A DNA stretch of 64,000 bases, taken from positions 992,001-1,056,000 of the forward strand of contig DATMRW010000021.1 in assembly GCA_035565775.1 (NCBI GenBank), read 5' to 3'. The stretch is from PRO6 sp035565775 (lineage in GTDB: Bacteria > Pseudomonadota > Alphaproteobacteria > Rhizobiales > Xanthobacteraceae). The notes under the pieces are model-generated. The model was given only the letters and a program-made list of their open reading frames with translations. It searched no databases and was not told the DNA's origin. The position numbers and the translations under genes were made by a program. Below, piece after piece: positions 16,799 through 26,015 of this stretch (its first letter is position 1; every line of letters starts with the position of its first letter).

Positions 16799-18445
16799 TC
16801 AGGTCGCCGCGGACGAATCCGCCAATGGGCCAAGCTCGCGGCGCAGGACGCGGCGAGTCTCGTCAAGTTCACGCTGACGCTGCTCCGGGGACCAGTCAGT
16901 CCAGTCCATGATCCGCGCGGCGATCGCATCGAGATCCTTCAGCACTGCACGGCCATCGAAGAGGGCGACGCGCGTGCGGCGCATCAGCACGTCCAGCAGG
17001 CTTCGGCCCATTTCGGCGTGAAGTCCCCAGACCGCTTCGGCGATCAAGCTCTCGGAATTCGGAGTGATCTCTGCGGCGAGCGTCTCGTCACACGCGGCAA
17101 GCGCCGAGATCTTGTCGGCCTGAACGCCGTAGCGTGTCAGCCGCCCAGCCGGTGCCGAGAAAGAGAAATGAGCGCTGGCGCCATAAAGACGCAGTTTGCG
17201 GGTGCGGCACGGGCGTTCGTCTCCCAACGCCTGCGCGGCCAAGTTCACGGTCTCTTCCGCCATGGCGCGATAAGTCGTCAGCTTGCCGCCGGTGATGGAG
17301 ATAAATCCGTCTGCATCGCGCGTGATGCGGTGCTTCCGCGACAGATCCGCCGTGCGCGCCTTGCTCTGGTCCGCCAGCAATGGCCGGAAACCGCTCCAGC
17401 CGCCGGTAATATCGGCCTCGCTGACGGGCCGTTTCACGTTGCGGTTGATGCATGCGAGAATGTAGTCGACGTCGCACTGCGTGATGCCCGGCTCATCAAT
17501 CGCGCAGTCCGCGGCGGTGTCGGTCGAACCCACATAGCTGAACGCGCCCTCATCGACGACGGACATCGCGCGCCTGTCCGTCGTCGGCAAACTCACGGCC
17601 AGATCGTTGCCGAACAGGTGGCGCGGAAACACAAGGTGCGTGCCTTTGGCCGCGACGAGCCCTTGCGCTGCGGTCAGGCGCGCGCGCTCAAGCAGACAAC
17701 CAGCCCAGATCCCGGTGGCGTTGACCACGAGGCGCGCGGCGACTGTAAACTCACCTTCCGCCGTCCGCACGCTGACGCGGCGAATGCCCGCGACCGGCTC
17801 CGAAACCCCGACACACTCGGCATGGTTGGCGACGACCGCACCGTGCGCGGCGGCGGTGGCCGCGATGGTCAGCGTGAGCCGTGCATCGTCGGTGCGCAGA
17901 TCGTGGAACAGATAGCCCTCACCGACCTTCTCGGGATCGAGCGCGGGCATATGCGCCAATACATCCGCAGCCTTCAACCGCCGATGACGGCGGCCGATCC
18001 GCCACGATCCTGCGAACTGATAGCTCCAAAGCGCGGCGCCAAGCGCGCGCGACACCTTGGGATTGATGATGCCGCCCTTCAGAAACAGCGGGATCATGAA
18101 CGGCAGCAGCGAAACGAGATGCGGCGCATTGGATTGCAGCAGCGTGCGCTCGCGCAGCGATTCCCGCACCAACGCGACGTCGCCGGTCTGCAGATAGCGA
18201 AAGCCGCCATGGATCATTTTCGACGAGCGCGACGATGTGCCCGACGCGAAATCAGCCCTCTCGATGAGACCGACGGAGAATCCGCGCGTCACGGCATCGA
18301 GCGCGACACCCGCGCCGGTTGCGCCGCCGCCGATAACCAGAATATCGAAAGTCCGGTCCGCGAGGCGGCGCAGGTGGGCCGCGCGATCCGCGAGCGGCTC
18401 GCCCTGCACGAGCTGCGCAATCTGCTGCCGGCGCCCTTCGTTCAT
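16799..18445 (-). CDS. GlpD-like FAD-dependent glycerol-3-phosphate dehydrogenase
   Basis: A 548-residue enzyme. The dinucleotide fold is DILVIGGGATGAGVALDAVTRGFSV, followed by ASGTSSRSSKMIHGGFRYLQ, the conserved GlpD segment that binds substrate and flavin. The C-terminal region has the helical cap of the family (KLTTYRAMAEETVNLA). GlpD oxidises glycerol 3-phosphate to DHAP and feeds quinones. It overlaps the ATPase stop by four bases. A second GlpD of 509 residues is encoded in the glp operon at 42859, so this copy may act on another polyol phosphate. Confidence 0.88.
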   Translation of the reverse strand: MNEGRRQQIAQLVQGEPLADRAAHLRRLADRTFDILVIGGGATGAGVALDAVTRGFSVGLIERADFASGTSSRSSKMIHGGFRYLQTGDVALVRESLRERTLLQSNAPHLVSLLPFMIPLFLKGGIINPKVSRALGAALWSYQFAGSWRIGRRHRRLKAADVLAHMPALDPEKVGEGYLFHDLRTDDARLTLTIAATAAAHGAVVANHAECVGVSEPVAGIRRVSVRTAEGEFTVAARLVVNATGIWAGCLLERARLTAAQGLVAAKGTHLVFPRHLFGNDLAVSLPTTDRRAMSVVDEGAFSYVGSTDTAADCAIDEPGITQCDVDYILACINRNVKRPVSEADITGGWSGFRPLLADQSKARTADLSRKHRITRDADGFISITGGKLTTYRAMAEETVNLAAQALGDERPCRTRKLRLYGASAHFSFSAPAGRLTRYGVQADKISALAACDETLAAEITPNSESLIAEAVWGLHAEMGRSLLDVLMRRTRVALFDGRAVLKDLDAIAARIMDWTDWSPEQRQRELDETRRVLRRELGPLADSSAAT

Positions 18446-19521
18446 GGCCGAGGACCTTTCGCCACGAGACGAAGATCCGCAAGCGACCAGACGAAATTGA
18501 CGTCATCACCGATGCGTAGCGTGGAGCCGTCCGCCACCCGCGCCAACAGCGACTGGCCGTCCGCCGCGTGCCCTTCGACACGCCAGCTTGCGCCTGAAAA
18601 CGTCACATCGGTGAGACGAACCGCGAGACCATCTTCATTCGCCCCTGGGCAATCTCTCGTCACGCGGACCTTTTCTGGCCGCACCATTGCGGCAAGCGGT
18701 CCCTCCCTATCGGCCGAGGGCAACCGGATCCCGACTGCGCCGCAGTTGAGGCGCAGGCCATCGGCATCGCCACGGAAGATGTTGGAGTCGCCGAGAAAGC
18801 GCGCGACGAACTCGGTCGCCGGATTGCCGTAAAGATCCTGCGGCGTGCCGACCTGCTCGATGCCCCCCTCGTTAAACACCACGACGCGATCTGACAGCGT
18901 CATCGCCTCGTCCTGATCGTGCGTGACGAAAATGATTGTCACGCCGAGTTCGCGGTGGATGCGGCGCAGCTCCAGTTGAAGGTTCTCGCGCAGCCGCTTG
19001 TCCAGCGCCCCGAGGGGCTCATCCAACAGCAGCAGCTTCGGCTCGAATACGACTGCGCGGGCGAGCGCGACACGCTGCTGCTGCCCGCCGGACAACTGAT
19101 CCGGTCGCCGGTCGGCATATCCGGCCATCTCGACGAGTTCGAGAACGCGCCGCACCCGCGCCTCGATTGTCGCGCGACCAATGCGCGGCCGGCGTTGCTC
19201 CAGGGGATAGGCAATGTTCTGCCGCACGGTCATGTGCGGAAACAATGCGTAGCTCTGGAACACAACGCCGATGCCGCGCTGATGCGCGGGCACATTGCCC
19301 AGATCGCGACCGTCGAGCGTGATATGACCTGAACTAGCCAAGGTGAAGCCGGCGATCAAATTCAATGTTGTCGTTTTTCCGGAGCCACTTGGCCCGAGAA
19401 ATGTCACGAACTCGCCCGGCGCGACGGAAAGCGACACGTCGCGCACAACGGTGAGTGGGCCATAGGTTTTGGCGAGATTGCTCAGGACGAGCGCGGCGCC
19501 GTTGGTGGAGGTGTTGCTCAT
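18442..19521 (-). CDS. Pot-type ABC transporter ATP-binding protein
   Basis: A 359-residue ATPase of the spermidine/putrescine-type (PotA) family. Walker A is GPSGSGKTT, signature LSGGQQQR, Walker B LLLLDEPLGALD, H-loop VTHDQDEAM, with a C-terminal TOBE-type domain (VRPEKVRV onward). The start overlaps the permease stop and its end overlaps the GlpD-like gene. It powers the importer made with the fused permease and the binding protein at 21246. Pot-type importers carry many small polar molecules, so polyamine transport is not implied. Confidence 0.92.
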   Translation of the reverse strand: MSNTSTNGAALVLSNLAKTYGPLTVVRDVSLSVAPGEFVTFLGPSGSGKTTTLNLIAGFTLASSGHITLDGRDLGNVPAHQRGIGVVFQSYALFPHMTVRQNIAYPLEQRRPRIGRATIEARVRRVLELVEMAGYADRRPDQLSGGQQQRVALARAVVFEPKLLLLDEPLGALDKRLRENLQLELRRIHRELGVTIIFVTHDQDEAMTLSDRVVVFNEGGIEQVGTPQDLYGNPATEFVARFLGDSNIFRGDADGLRLNCGAVGIRLPSADREGPLAAMVRPEKVRVTRDCPGANEDGLAVRLTDVTFSGASWRVEGHAADGQSLLARVADGSTLRIGDDVNFVWSLADLRLVAKGPRP

Positions 19522-21170
19522 GTCGCGCGCTGAAATTTTTTCGAGAGCAGAGAACTACCGATCACGAGCCCGACCGTGAGCAGCAAGAGCATGGTGGATG
19601 CGGCTGCGATGGTCGGGTCGATGTCGGTGGCGATTGAGCGGTACATTTTGACCGGAAGCGTCCGCAGCTCCGTACCGCTGATGAAGAGGGAGACGACGAC
19701 CTCATCAAAGGAAATGACAAAGGCGAACAGGCCACCCGTCACCAGGCCCGGCGCGATCAAGGGCAGCATCACCCGGAACAGCGTCGTGATCCGCCCCGCG
19801 CCCAGGCTTGCGGATGCCTGCTCGAGGCGCGCATCGAACTGATTGAGCGCAGTCATGATCGGAATGAACGAGAACGGCAGCGCAAGAACGGTATGAGCGA
19901 TCACGAAGCCGGAATAAGTGGCGTTCAGGCCCGACGTCAGAAACAGCCCGTAGATCGCGAGCGCGATGATGATGCCGGGCACGATCCGCGGCGCCATCAC
20001 GAACGAGCGGAACGTGGCACGCAGAGATGACGACATCCGACGCATCGCCAGTGCGGCGCTGACCGACAGAGCGACAGACAGAAGCATCGTGAGAAAGGCC
20101 ACCTGCAGCGAGGCGAGCAGTGAGCCGTACCACTCCTCGCTGCTGAAGAACCGCTCATACCACCGCGTCGACCACGAAGTCGGCGGAAAAGCGAAGCTGG
20201 CATTGCCAGGGAAACTCAGCGGAATGACGACCAGGCTCGGCAGCAACAGCGCGATGCTCACGATGGCGGCCCAGATGTAAAGCCATGCGGCTGGACGGCT
20301 GGTGTCATCATGCGCCTGGCCCGCACGCGCAGTCACCCCACCCATCACGTCAAAGCGCGTCATCGCGGGCAGCACCACTGCCAGCGCCATGACAAGCAGC
20401 AGCATCGAGGCGGCAGACGCGAGGGGCACGTTAAGGACTGTATCGATGAGAGTGTAGATCAACTGCGATAGCAATTGCTCCTGCGGCGAGCCGACCAAGC
20501 CGGGAATAATATAGAAGCCAAGCGAGGTGATGAAGACGATCACCCAGCCGCTGACCACGCCCGGCAACGACAGCGGCCAATAGATGCGCCAGAACGTCGT
20601 CCAGCCATTGGCTCCCAATGAAGTGCTGGCAATGCGCAGCCGGCGATCAATGCCGATCATGGCGCTGTAGAGCGGAAAGATCATGAACGGCAGCATCACC
20701 TGGACCATCGCGACAGTGACACCGAGCGTCGAACCGCGAAGAACGAAAGACTCCAGGCCAAGCGACTGAACGAGGCGATCGATGATGCCGTTACGCTGCA
20801 TCATTACGATCCAGGCAAAGGACCTGACCATGACGCTGGTGAAGAACGAGATCAGCACGACCCCGGTCAGAGCGGTCAGCATGTGACCGCGCACCTGGCT
20901 CATCAGATAGGCATACGGATACGCAATCAGCAGGCACAAAGTGCTGACGAGTCCTGCCATCACCAGCGTGCGCACGAGAATACGCACATAGCCCGCGCTC
21001 GACAGGAACTTGGTGTATTGGGACAGCCACGCGCCTTCGCCCAGCAAACTCTGCGACAGGACGAGAATGGTCGGCCAGACGAAGAACAACACAAGGAAAA
21101 CCGCCGTCGGCAACATGAGTTGCATGCCGGTGAGAGCGGACAAGCCTTTGGTGGATCGCGTGGCGTTCAT
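19518..21170 (-). CDS. Fused double ABC permease (PotB-PotC type)
   Basis: A 550-residue membrane protein with two complete permease units in one chain. The first coupling (EAA) loop reads STSLGANGWTTFWRIYWPLSLPG, and the second SASLGAGRITTLFRVMLPLIAPG. The halves are joined by a linker at about residues 275-295 (TARAGQAHDDTSRPAAW). In most Pot/Ths systems these halves are separate PotB and PotC proteins, so the fusion fixes the heterodimer. It ends overlapping the ATPase gene and follows the binding-protein gene after 75 bases. Confidence 0.9.
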   Translation of the reverse strand: MNATRSTKGLSALTGMQLMLPTAVFLVLFFVWPTILVLSQSLLGEGAWLSQYTKFLSSAGYVRILVRTLVMAGLVSTLCLLIAYPYAYLMSQVRGHMLTALTGVVLISFFTSVMVRSFAWIVMMQRNGIIDRLVQSLGLESFVLRGSTLGVTVAMVQVMLPFMIFPLYSAMIGIDRRLRIASTSLGANGWTTFWRIYWPLSLPGVVSGWVIVFITSLGFYIIPGLVGSPQEQLLSQLIYTLIDTVLNVPLASAASMLLLVMALAVVLPAMTRFDVMGGVTARAGQAHDDTSRPAAWLYIWAAIVSIALLLPSLVVIPLSFPGNASFAFPPTSWSTRWYERFFSSEEWYGSLLASLQVAFLTMLLSVALSVSAALAMRRMSSSLRATFRSFVMAPRIVPGIIIALAIYGLFLTSGLNATYSGFVIAHTVLALPFSFIPIMTALNQFDARLEQASASLGAGRITTLFRVMLPLIAPGLVTGGLFAFVISFDEVVVSLFISGTELRTLPVKMYRSIATDIDPTIAAASTMLLLLTVGLVIGSSLLSKKFQRAT

Positions 21171-21245
21171 GTTGTTCGGGTCAGGCGCTGGACATTTATC
21201 TAAGTCGGGAGATAGGCGGACGGCGGAGCCGCCCGCCCGTCGTCG

Positions 21246-22271
21246 TCAGGAGTTCAGCCACTCGATCCAGCGTTTCTGGATTTCCTCGGCATGGTCCGCG
21301 ACCCATTTCAGGTTGAGGCGAATGGCCGACTTGGCTCGTTCGGGCGTACCGGCGAATACCTTCATGCCGGCCTCGTCGAGCTTGGGATTGGCGCCGATCA
21401 GCGCCGGCGTCACCGGATAGAGTTCGGTAAGGCGTGCCTGCTGCGCATCCTGGAGCGCGTGGCGAATGTACGCCTCGCTCGCTTCCTTGTTCGGAGCTCC
21501 CTTGGGAACGGCGAGCACGTTGTTATAGATGATGTGCTGATTCCACACCGGCTCGAACGGCGCGCCGTTCTTGAGCGCGGGATAGGCGCGCGATGACCAC
21601 GCCATGATCATGTCTACCTCGCCGCTCTCCATCATCTGGGTGGACTGCGCGCCGGTACGCCAAAACACGATATGCGGCTTGAGTTCGCTCAGCTTGCGGA
21701 AAGCGCGATCGAGATCGAGCGGATAGAGATTTTCCGGCGCGACACCATCCGCCAGCAATGCGATTTCCAGGTTGACGCCTTCCGCTCCGTCCCAGAGACC
21801 ACGCTTGCCGGGGAATTTCTTCACGTCGAAGAAGTCGGCCCAGTTCTGCGGCCCGCCATTCGGAAACTTCTTCTTGCTATAGAGCATGATATTGGCGTAG
21901 CCCGCGTCCGGCACGCCGCACTCGTTGCCGAAACCGGCATTGACGCGGTTCGGATCGACGAGGCCGGGCGTCAACTTCTCGAACAGCGTGCCGCAATGGC
22001 GCAGAGTGAAGACCGGCGGAACTTCGACCACATCCCACGTCACGTTCTTCGCCCCGACCATTTGCTGGATCTTCGGCAGGCTCTGCGGCGAGTCGCCCTT
22101 CACCTTGATGCCGCTCTTCTCGGTGAACGTCTTGCCCCATGCCTCAAGCGTGGCTTCCAGATAAGGTCCGCCCGGATTGACGATGGTGATGGACGCTGGC
22201 TGCGCGACGAGCGCCGTCACAGAGCCGCTCAGCGCCAGCGCGGCGATAGCTGATACAACTTTACGAGACAC
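21246..22271 (-). CDS. Pot-type ABC transporter substrate-binding protein
   Basis: A periplasmic binding protein of 341 residues, extracellular family 1 (PotD-like). The signal peptide runs to about residue 25 (IAALALSGSVTALVAQ). Typical segments are VNPGGPYLEATLEAWGKTF, DVVEVPP, MIMAWSSRAYPAL and YNNVLAVPKGAPNKEASEAYI. The ligand is unknown; the operon enzymes suggest a glycerol derivative or other polyol conjugate. The linked ATPase and permease genes follow directly. Confidence 0.9.
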   Translation of the reverse strand: MSRKVVSAIAALALSGSVTALVAQPASITIVNPGGPYLEATLEAWGKTFTEKSGIKVKGDSPQSLPKIQQMVGAKNVTWDVVEVPPVFTLRHCGTLFEKLTPGLVDPNRVNAGFGNECGVPDAGYANIMLYSKKKFPNGGPQNWADFFDVKKFPGKRGLWDGAEGVNLEIALLADGVAPENLYPLDLDRAFRKLSELKPHIVFWRTGAQSTQMMESGEVDMIMAWSSRAYPALKNGAPFEPVWNQHIIYNNVLAVPKGAPNKEASEAYIRHALQDAQQARLTELYPVTPALIGANPKLDEAGMKVFAGTPERAKSAIRLNLKWVADHAEEIQKRWIEWLNS

Positions 22272-22315
22272 CTGGACTTCCTCCCCTTGCGTGCACCGGC
22301 TTTTTGCGCTGCGAG

Positions 22316-24400
22316 TCAGGCAGCGGCCGTCGAGCGATGCTGGTCGACGACAATAAGAGCGTCCAACGCGATAAGGCGGCCTTCGGCGGTCCGCGTCATC
22401 GGATTGATATCGATCTCGCGAACGCGGGACGTTGCGAGCAGACGCTCAAGGCCCTGAACGATCGGCATGACAGCGCCGGGCGCGAGGCCGTAGGCTTCTT
22501 CAACACGGCGCACGAATGACATGCGCGCACTGTCGGACGCATTCAGGAGCAGCACATGCCGCTCACCCTCGGCGGACTCAATGTCGACGCCTCCGGGCCC
22601 GATCAGGATCGCCGGGCCGTAATTCGGATCGATGAGACCGCCGACGCCGATCTCCTTCGTGATCGCGATCATCGGCTGAATCAGAACCACGCGCTCCGGA
22701 TCTGAGGACACCTCGTCGAGACGACGGCCGAGGCGGTCGATCACCGCGGGGAGATCATCCGCCGGCACATCGACCTCGACCAACCCCACGCGGTTGCGAT
22801 GAAGCACGTCGGCCGCGTTGCCTTTGACGACGCAGCGCGTCCAGCCCTTCGCTGCAACCTCTGCAATCGCTGCGGGGCCCCGTTCGAGCGTCACGGCAAT
22901 GGCGTCGACTACATCGATACCGAGCCCGCGCAGCACCGCACCGGCCTCACCCTCCGCGATGGTCGCCTGTCCTTCGCGCATCGCCGGAAGCGCCACCGGC
23001 GGGACCGCGCGGCGCCGCCACTCGACATCCTGCACAACACCCGCCGCCATTAGCGACGCCACCGCGCGCACACCGCCGCCGATGGTGGAGGTGAGAACAT
23101 CGCGTGCCGTCACGGATGCGTAGAACTCCGAGGGCGCAGCCTGCCATACGAACACTGCCGGCTTCGACATGGCGCTGCAGTAGCTCGCGATCGGCGCAAC
23201 TTTCTCGCCGATAATGTCGCCGAACGCGTAATAGACAACGACCGCATCCACCTCCTCTGCGGCATCGAGTACTTGCAGGCAGGGCTCGACCCGATCCAGC
23301 AGCGCCTCCCACCCGCCGCCGATATCCAGCGGGTTGTGATCGCCGGCCTCGACCAGGCCAGTCTGCCTGATCGCCTGCCGCAACGGCTCGGAAAAGGCCT
23401 CGACCCGCGCGCCTTCGGCGACGAGACGGTCCGCCAGCAGCGCCCCGGCTCCGCCGGAGTTGCTGAGGATTGCAACCCTTGGCTTATTCGGCATCGTCCA
23501 GTTGCGCCGGAGTGCTGCAAGCACAGGCTGCACGCCTTCGTCGTCATTGATCCGCACAATGCCCATGTGACGCACCAGCGCCTCGAACAACGCTTCGTTG
23601 CTTGCGATGGCCGCGGTATGCGACAGCGCCGCGCGACGCCCCGCATCCGAACTGCCTGCTTTAAGAACAATGATACGCTTGCCCAACGCATGAGCGCGCG
23701 CGGCAGCGTCCGCCAGCATTTGCGGATCGCGCAGCGTTTCGAGATAAATAAAGACGATGCCGACATCGTCGCGCTCGACGAGCTGCCGCGCCAGCATCGA
23801 AGCGGTGAGCACGGATTCGTTGCCAACGCTGATGAAATGCGAATAGCCGATCCCGGATTCCTCCACGCATTGCGCGAGGACGAGCCCGAGCGCACCGGAC
23901 TGAGCCACCAGCGCGACCGGCCCCGGCTCCAGCAACGGACGATTGAGAAACGGCGCGACCGACATCTTTACCGACGCAGTGCGATTGGAGAAGCCGAGAC
24001 AGTTCGGCCCGAGAAACGGCATGTCGCCGGCGGCCTCGACCAATTCGCGCTGCAGGCGCACGCCGTCATCGCCAATCTCTGCGAAGTTGGAGGCGAATAC
24101 GATCGCCGCCTTCGCACCGATCTCGCGCGCCTCGCGCACCACATCGATCGCCTGCTCGGCCCGCACGCAAATGGCGACGAGGTCGGGCGCTGGCTTGTCG
24201 CGAAGCGAACGAACGGTTTCGAAACCGGGCACATCCTTGGTCGGATGCACGGCATAGAGAGAGCCTGTGTAGCCACCCTCAGCCAACACCCGCATGGTGC
24301 GGTAGCCCCAGGAATTGGGCGCGGCCGGCGAGACCCCGACCACCGCAATCGATGTCGGCTCGATCAAGGCCCCAATGTCGAAATCTGCCCATTCCCGCAC
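22316..24400 (-). CDS. ADP-forming-type acyl-CoA synthetase (fused alpha-beta)
   Basis: A 694-residue protein of the NDP-forming acetyl/acyl-CoA synthetase family. An N-terminal CoA-binding Rossmann domain (SIAVVGVSPAAPNSWGYR, PFLGPNCLGFSNR) is followed by a succinyl-CoA-ligase-like region with the phospho-histidine segment AALSHTAAIAS, and a C-terminal ATP-grasp domain (GVGGLIDPNYGPAILIGPGG, VREIDINPMTR). Such enzymes interconvert acyl-CoA and acid plus ATP. It is the first gene of the operon, 45 bases before the binding-protein gene, with a perfect palindrome just upstream. The acyl substrate cannot be read from sequence. Confidence 0.9.
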   Translation of the reverse strand: MREWADFDIGALIEPTSIAVVGVSPAAPNSWGYRTMRVLAEGGYTGSLYAVHPTKDVPGFETVRSLRDKPAPDLVAICVRAEQAIDVVREAREIGAKAAIVFASNFAEIGDDGVRLQRELVEAAGDMPFLGPNCLGFSNRTASVKMSVAPFLNRPLLEPGPVALVAQSGALGLVLAQCVEESGIGYSHFISVGNESVLTASMLARQLVERDDVGIVFIYLETLRDPQMLADAAARAHALGKRIIVLKAGSSDAGRRAALSHTAAIASNEALFEALVRHMGIVRINDDEGVQPVLAALRRNWTMPNKPRVAILSNSGGAGALLADRLVAEGARVEAFSEPLRQAIRQTGLVEAGDHNPLDIGGGWEALLDRVEPCLQVLDAAEEVDAVVVYYAFGDIIGEKVAPIASYCSAMSKPAVFVWQAAPSEFYASVTARDVLTSTIGGGVRAVASLMAAGVVQDVEWRRRAVPPVALPAMREGQATIAEGEAGAVLRGLGIDVVDAIAVTLERGPAAIAEVAAKGWTRCVVKGNAADVLHRNRVGLVEVDVPADDLPAVIDRLGRRLDEVSSDPERVVLIQPMIAITKEIGVGGLIDPNYGPAILIGPGGVDIESAEGERHVLLLNASDSARMSFVRRVEEAYGLAPGAVMPIVQGLERLLATSRVREIDINPMTRTAEGRLIALDALIVVDQHRSTAAA

Positions 24401-24443
24401 GCGCTATCCTCCCAGCTTCAATTGTCGATATGATAACACGGAC

Positions 24444-24456
24444 TGACATTATGTCA
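24444..24456. promoter_or_regulatory. Perfect 13-bp palindrome, probable operator
   Basis: TGACATTATGTCA has two six-base arms, exactly complementary, around a central T. It lies 44 bases before the first ATG of the acyl-CoA-synthetase/Pot operon, where a repressor or activator site is expected. Spaced six-base arms of this kind are common for GntR/FCD or MarR regulators. No regulator gene is adjacent, so the partner is unknown. Confidence 0.55.
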
Positions 24457-24730
24457 ATCATAGCGACCATTATGACGGCAAAGTGCGACCGCTGCTCTCC
24501 AGGGTCGCTGAGGCGATCGACAAAAGGTCAATATTCTCAATGTTGTTCTGATCGATGGCTTGCCGGCGTCGGCGCAGCCTGCGGCGAGCCGCGCGCCTAA
24601 AACGTCCGTTTCTGCCGACGTAACCGCCAGCAGCAGCCCCCGCCGCCAGCCGATATTTTCAGACCGGACCTGACCTGACGCAGTCACGCTGCCACGGAGG
24701 ATTTTCACCCTGCGCCTTCGGATCTGTTGA
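24457..24730. other. Intergenic region between the fix operon end and the Pot operon
   Basis: With the operator this makes a 330-base space. No coding frame with a ribosome-binding site or known motif is visible. It should hold the terminator of the fix operon and the promoter of the Pot-type operon, but I see no strong stem followed by a T-run. Confidence 0.4.
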
Positions 24731-25432
24731 TCAGGAGAGGCAAAGCTCTAGCCAGCCCGACGCCGGTACGAGGACGCCCGCCACCGCGACTGCGATCATT
24801 GCCATCCCGGCGGCAATCCGGATACCCGGTCGCCTGCCAAGCTCGCGAAGCGCAGATATGCCAAAAGCCGTTCCGAGCACGGACGGGAGCGTCCCGATGC
24901 CGAACCCCGCCATGACGATGGCTCCGCCGGTGCCCGATCCGGTCAACATCGCGTAGAAGAGCGCACCAAAAACCATGGCACAGGGCAACCCGCCCCAAGC
25001 CAGGCCGGCCATGAGCGAGGCAAAAATTCCGCCTGAGCCAGCCAGACGCGAAGGCGCATTGATCCAGGCGATGATCGGCGCACCGAACCGATCGAGAATT
25101 GAGAGTGGCGGTGCCAGCCCCATCATCGACAACCCGATCCAGCCCAGCGCCACCGCCGCGGACCATCGAATGACGGTATGCACGCCGGACAGATTGAACG
25201 CGCCGTAGAGCTGGGATCCGAGGGCGCCGAGGATGGCGCCGGCCATCATGTAGGCTGCGATACGGCCAGCCTGCATGAGCAGAAGCACACGCGCCCGACG
25301 GGCCGCAACACGATCCGCGTCCAGGGCAAACATCAGGCTGGCGGCAATCCCGCCACACATTCCGGCGCAATGCAGGCTGCTCGCAAGCCCGAGCAAAAGT
25401 CCGCCGGTAAACGTGAGACTGCTCAAGCTCAT
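24731..25432 (-). CDS. SafE/UreH-like membrane protein of the cbb3 assembly operon
   Basis: A 233-residue protein with about six hydrophobic helices and the N-terminal motif SLHCAGMCGGIAASL, typical of the sulfite-exporter/UreH-like family found beside ccoGHIS. The Cys-His cluster suggests metal or thiol handling. The start at 25432 (MSLSSLTFTGG) lies just after the stop of the preceding gene; an upstream extension is arginine/serine-rich and rejected. It is the last gene of the fix operon. Its role in oxidase assembly, probably copper supply, is an inference from context. Confidence 0.85.
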   Translation of the reverse strand: MSLSSLTFTGGLLLGLASSLHCAGMCGGIAASLMFALDADRVAARRARVLLLMQAGRIAAYMMAGAILGALGSQLYGAFNLSGVHTVIRWSAAVALGWIGLSMMGLAPPLSILDRFGAPIIAWINAPSRLAGSGGIFASLMAGLAWGGLPCAMVFGALFYAMLTGSGTGGAIVMAGFGIGTLPSVLGTAFGISALRELGRRPGIRIAAGMAMIAVAVAGVLVPASGWLELCLS

Positions 25433-25436
25433 CCAG

Positions 25437-26015
25437 TTAGTCCTGCTCCGGCTCCTTACTGGAATCCAGCGCCACCATGGCCAGCGTGAAGATGAGGATC
25501 GGGACAGCCGCAAGCGCAGAATAGAATGCGACTTCGATACCGACCGCTACGCAACCAATGATCAGCAACAAGAGCGCGTTCAACGCCGTTGCCGGCAGGT
25601 TCTCCACCGCGAAAAGACCACGAACAAGATTCAACGCCCATCCCGCAACATCCCTCATCCGCGCCAAAATCGCGACAGACGGAAGCAGCAGGCCACGGCC
25701 GACCCGTTGCCAGACAATGCCGACACCCAGACAGACCGCCGTGAACACCAGCATCGCCGGCAGCAATGCGAGAGCGAGCACCGGCTTCAATAGCCGCCAC
25801 GCTCCTTTGGCAAATCCTTGCACGTCGTCCGCCCTGCGCTGGCAGAGACGAACGAACCATACAAACAGAAACACGGCGATCAGCAGACCCGCACCGATCG
25901 CCGCTCCGAGAGCGCCATGGATAGCCGCGCCAAGCCCTCCTGCCAATATGAGGTTGAGCAGGAATGGAAAGATCGATGGCAACGCCGTGTGGCTCTCTTC
26001 TTTGTTATCCGTCAT
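25437..26015 (-). CDS. Uncharacterised membrane protein of the fix operon
   Basis: A 192-residue protein with about five predicted hydrophobic helices (FLLNLILAGGLGAAIHGALG, LLIAVFLFVWFV, LALALLPAMLVFTAVCLGVG, ALLLLIIGCVAVGIEVAFY and a final helix) and a charged C-terminus. I do not recognise the family. The start overlaps the ccoS stop (ATGA) and the end lies just before the SafE-like gene, so it is co-translated with cbb3 assembly factors. A membrane role in oxidase biogenesis is plausible but not shown. Confidence 0.75.
   Translation of the reverse strand: MTDNKEESHTALPSIFPFLLNLILAGGLGAAIHGALGAAIGAGLLIAVFLFVWFVRLCQRRADDVQGFAKGAWRLLKPVLALALLPAMLVFTAVCLGVGIVWQRVGRGLLLPSVAILARMRDVAGWALNLVRGLFAVENLPATALNALLLLIIGCVAVGIEVAFYSALAAVPILIFTLAMVALDSSKEPEQD

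Noticed and set aside
17018..18832. 604-codon plus-strand open frame over the GlpD-like gene
   Set aside because: Shadow of a gene with full GlpD motifs on the other strand.
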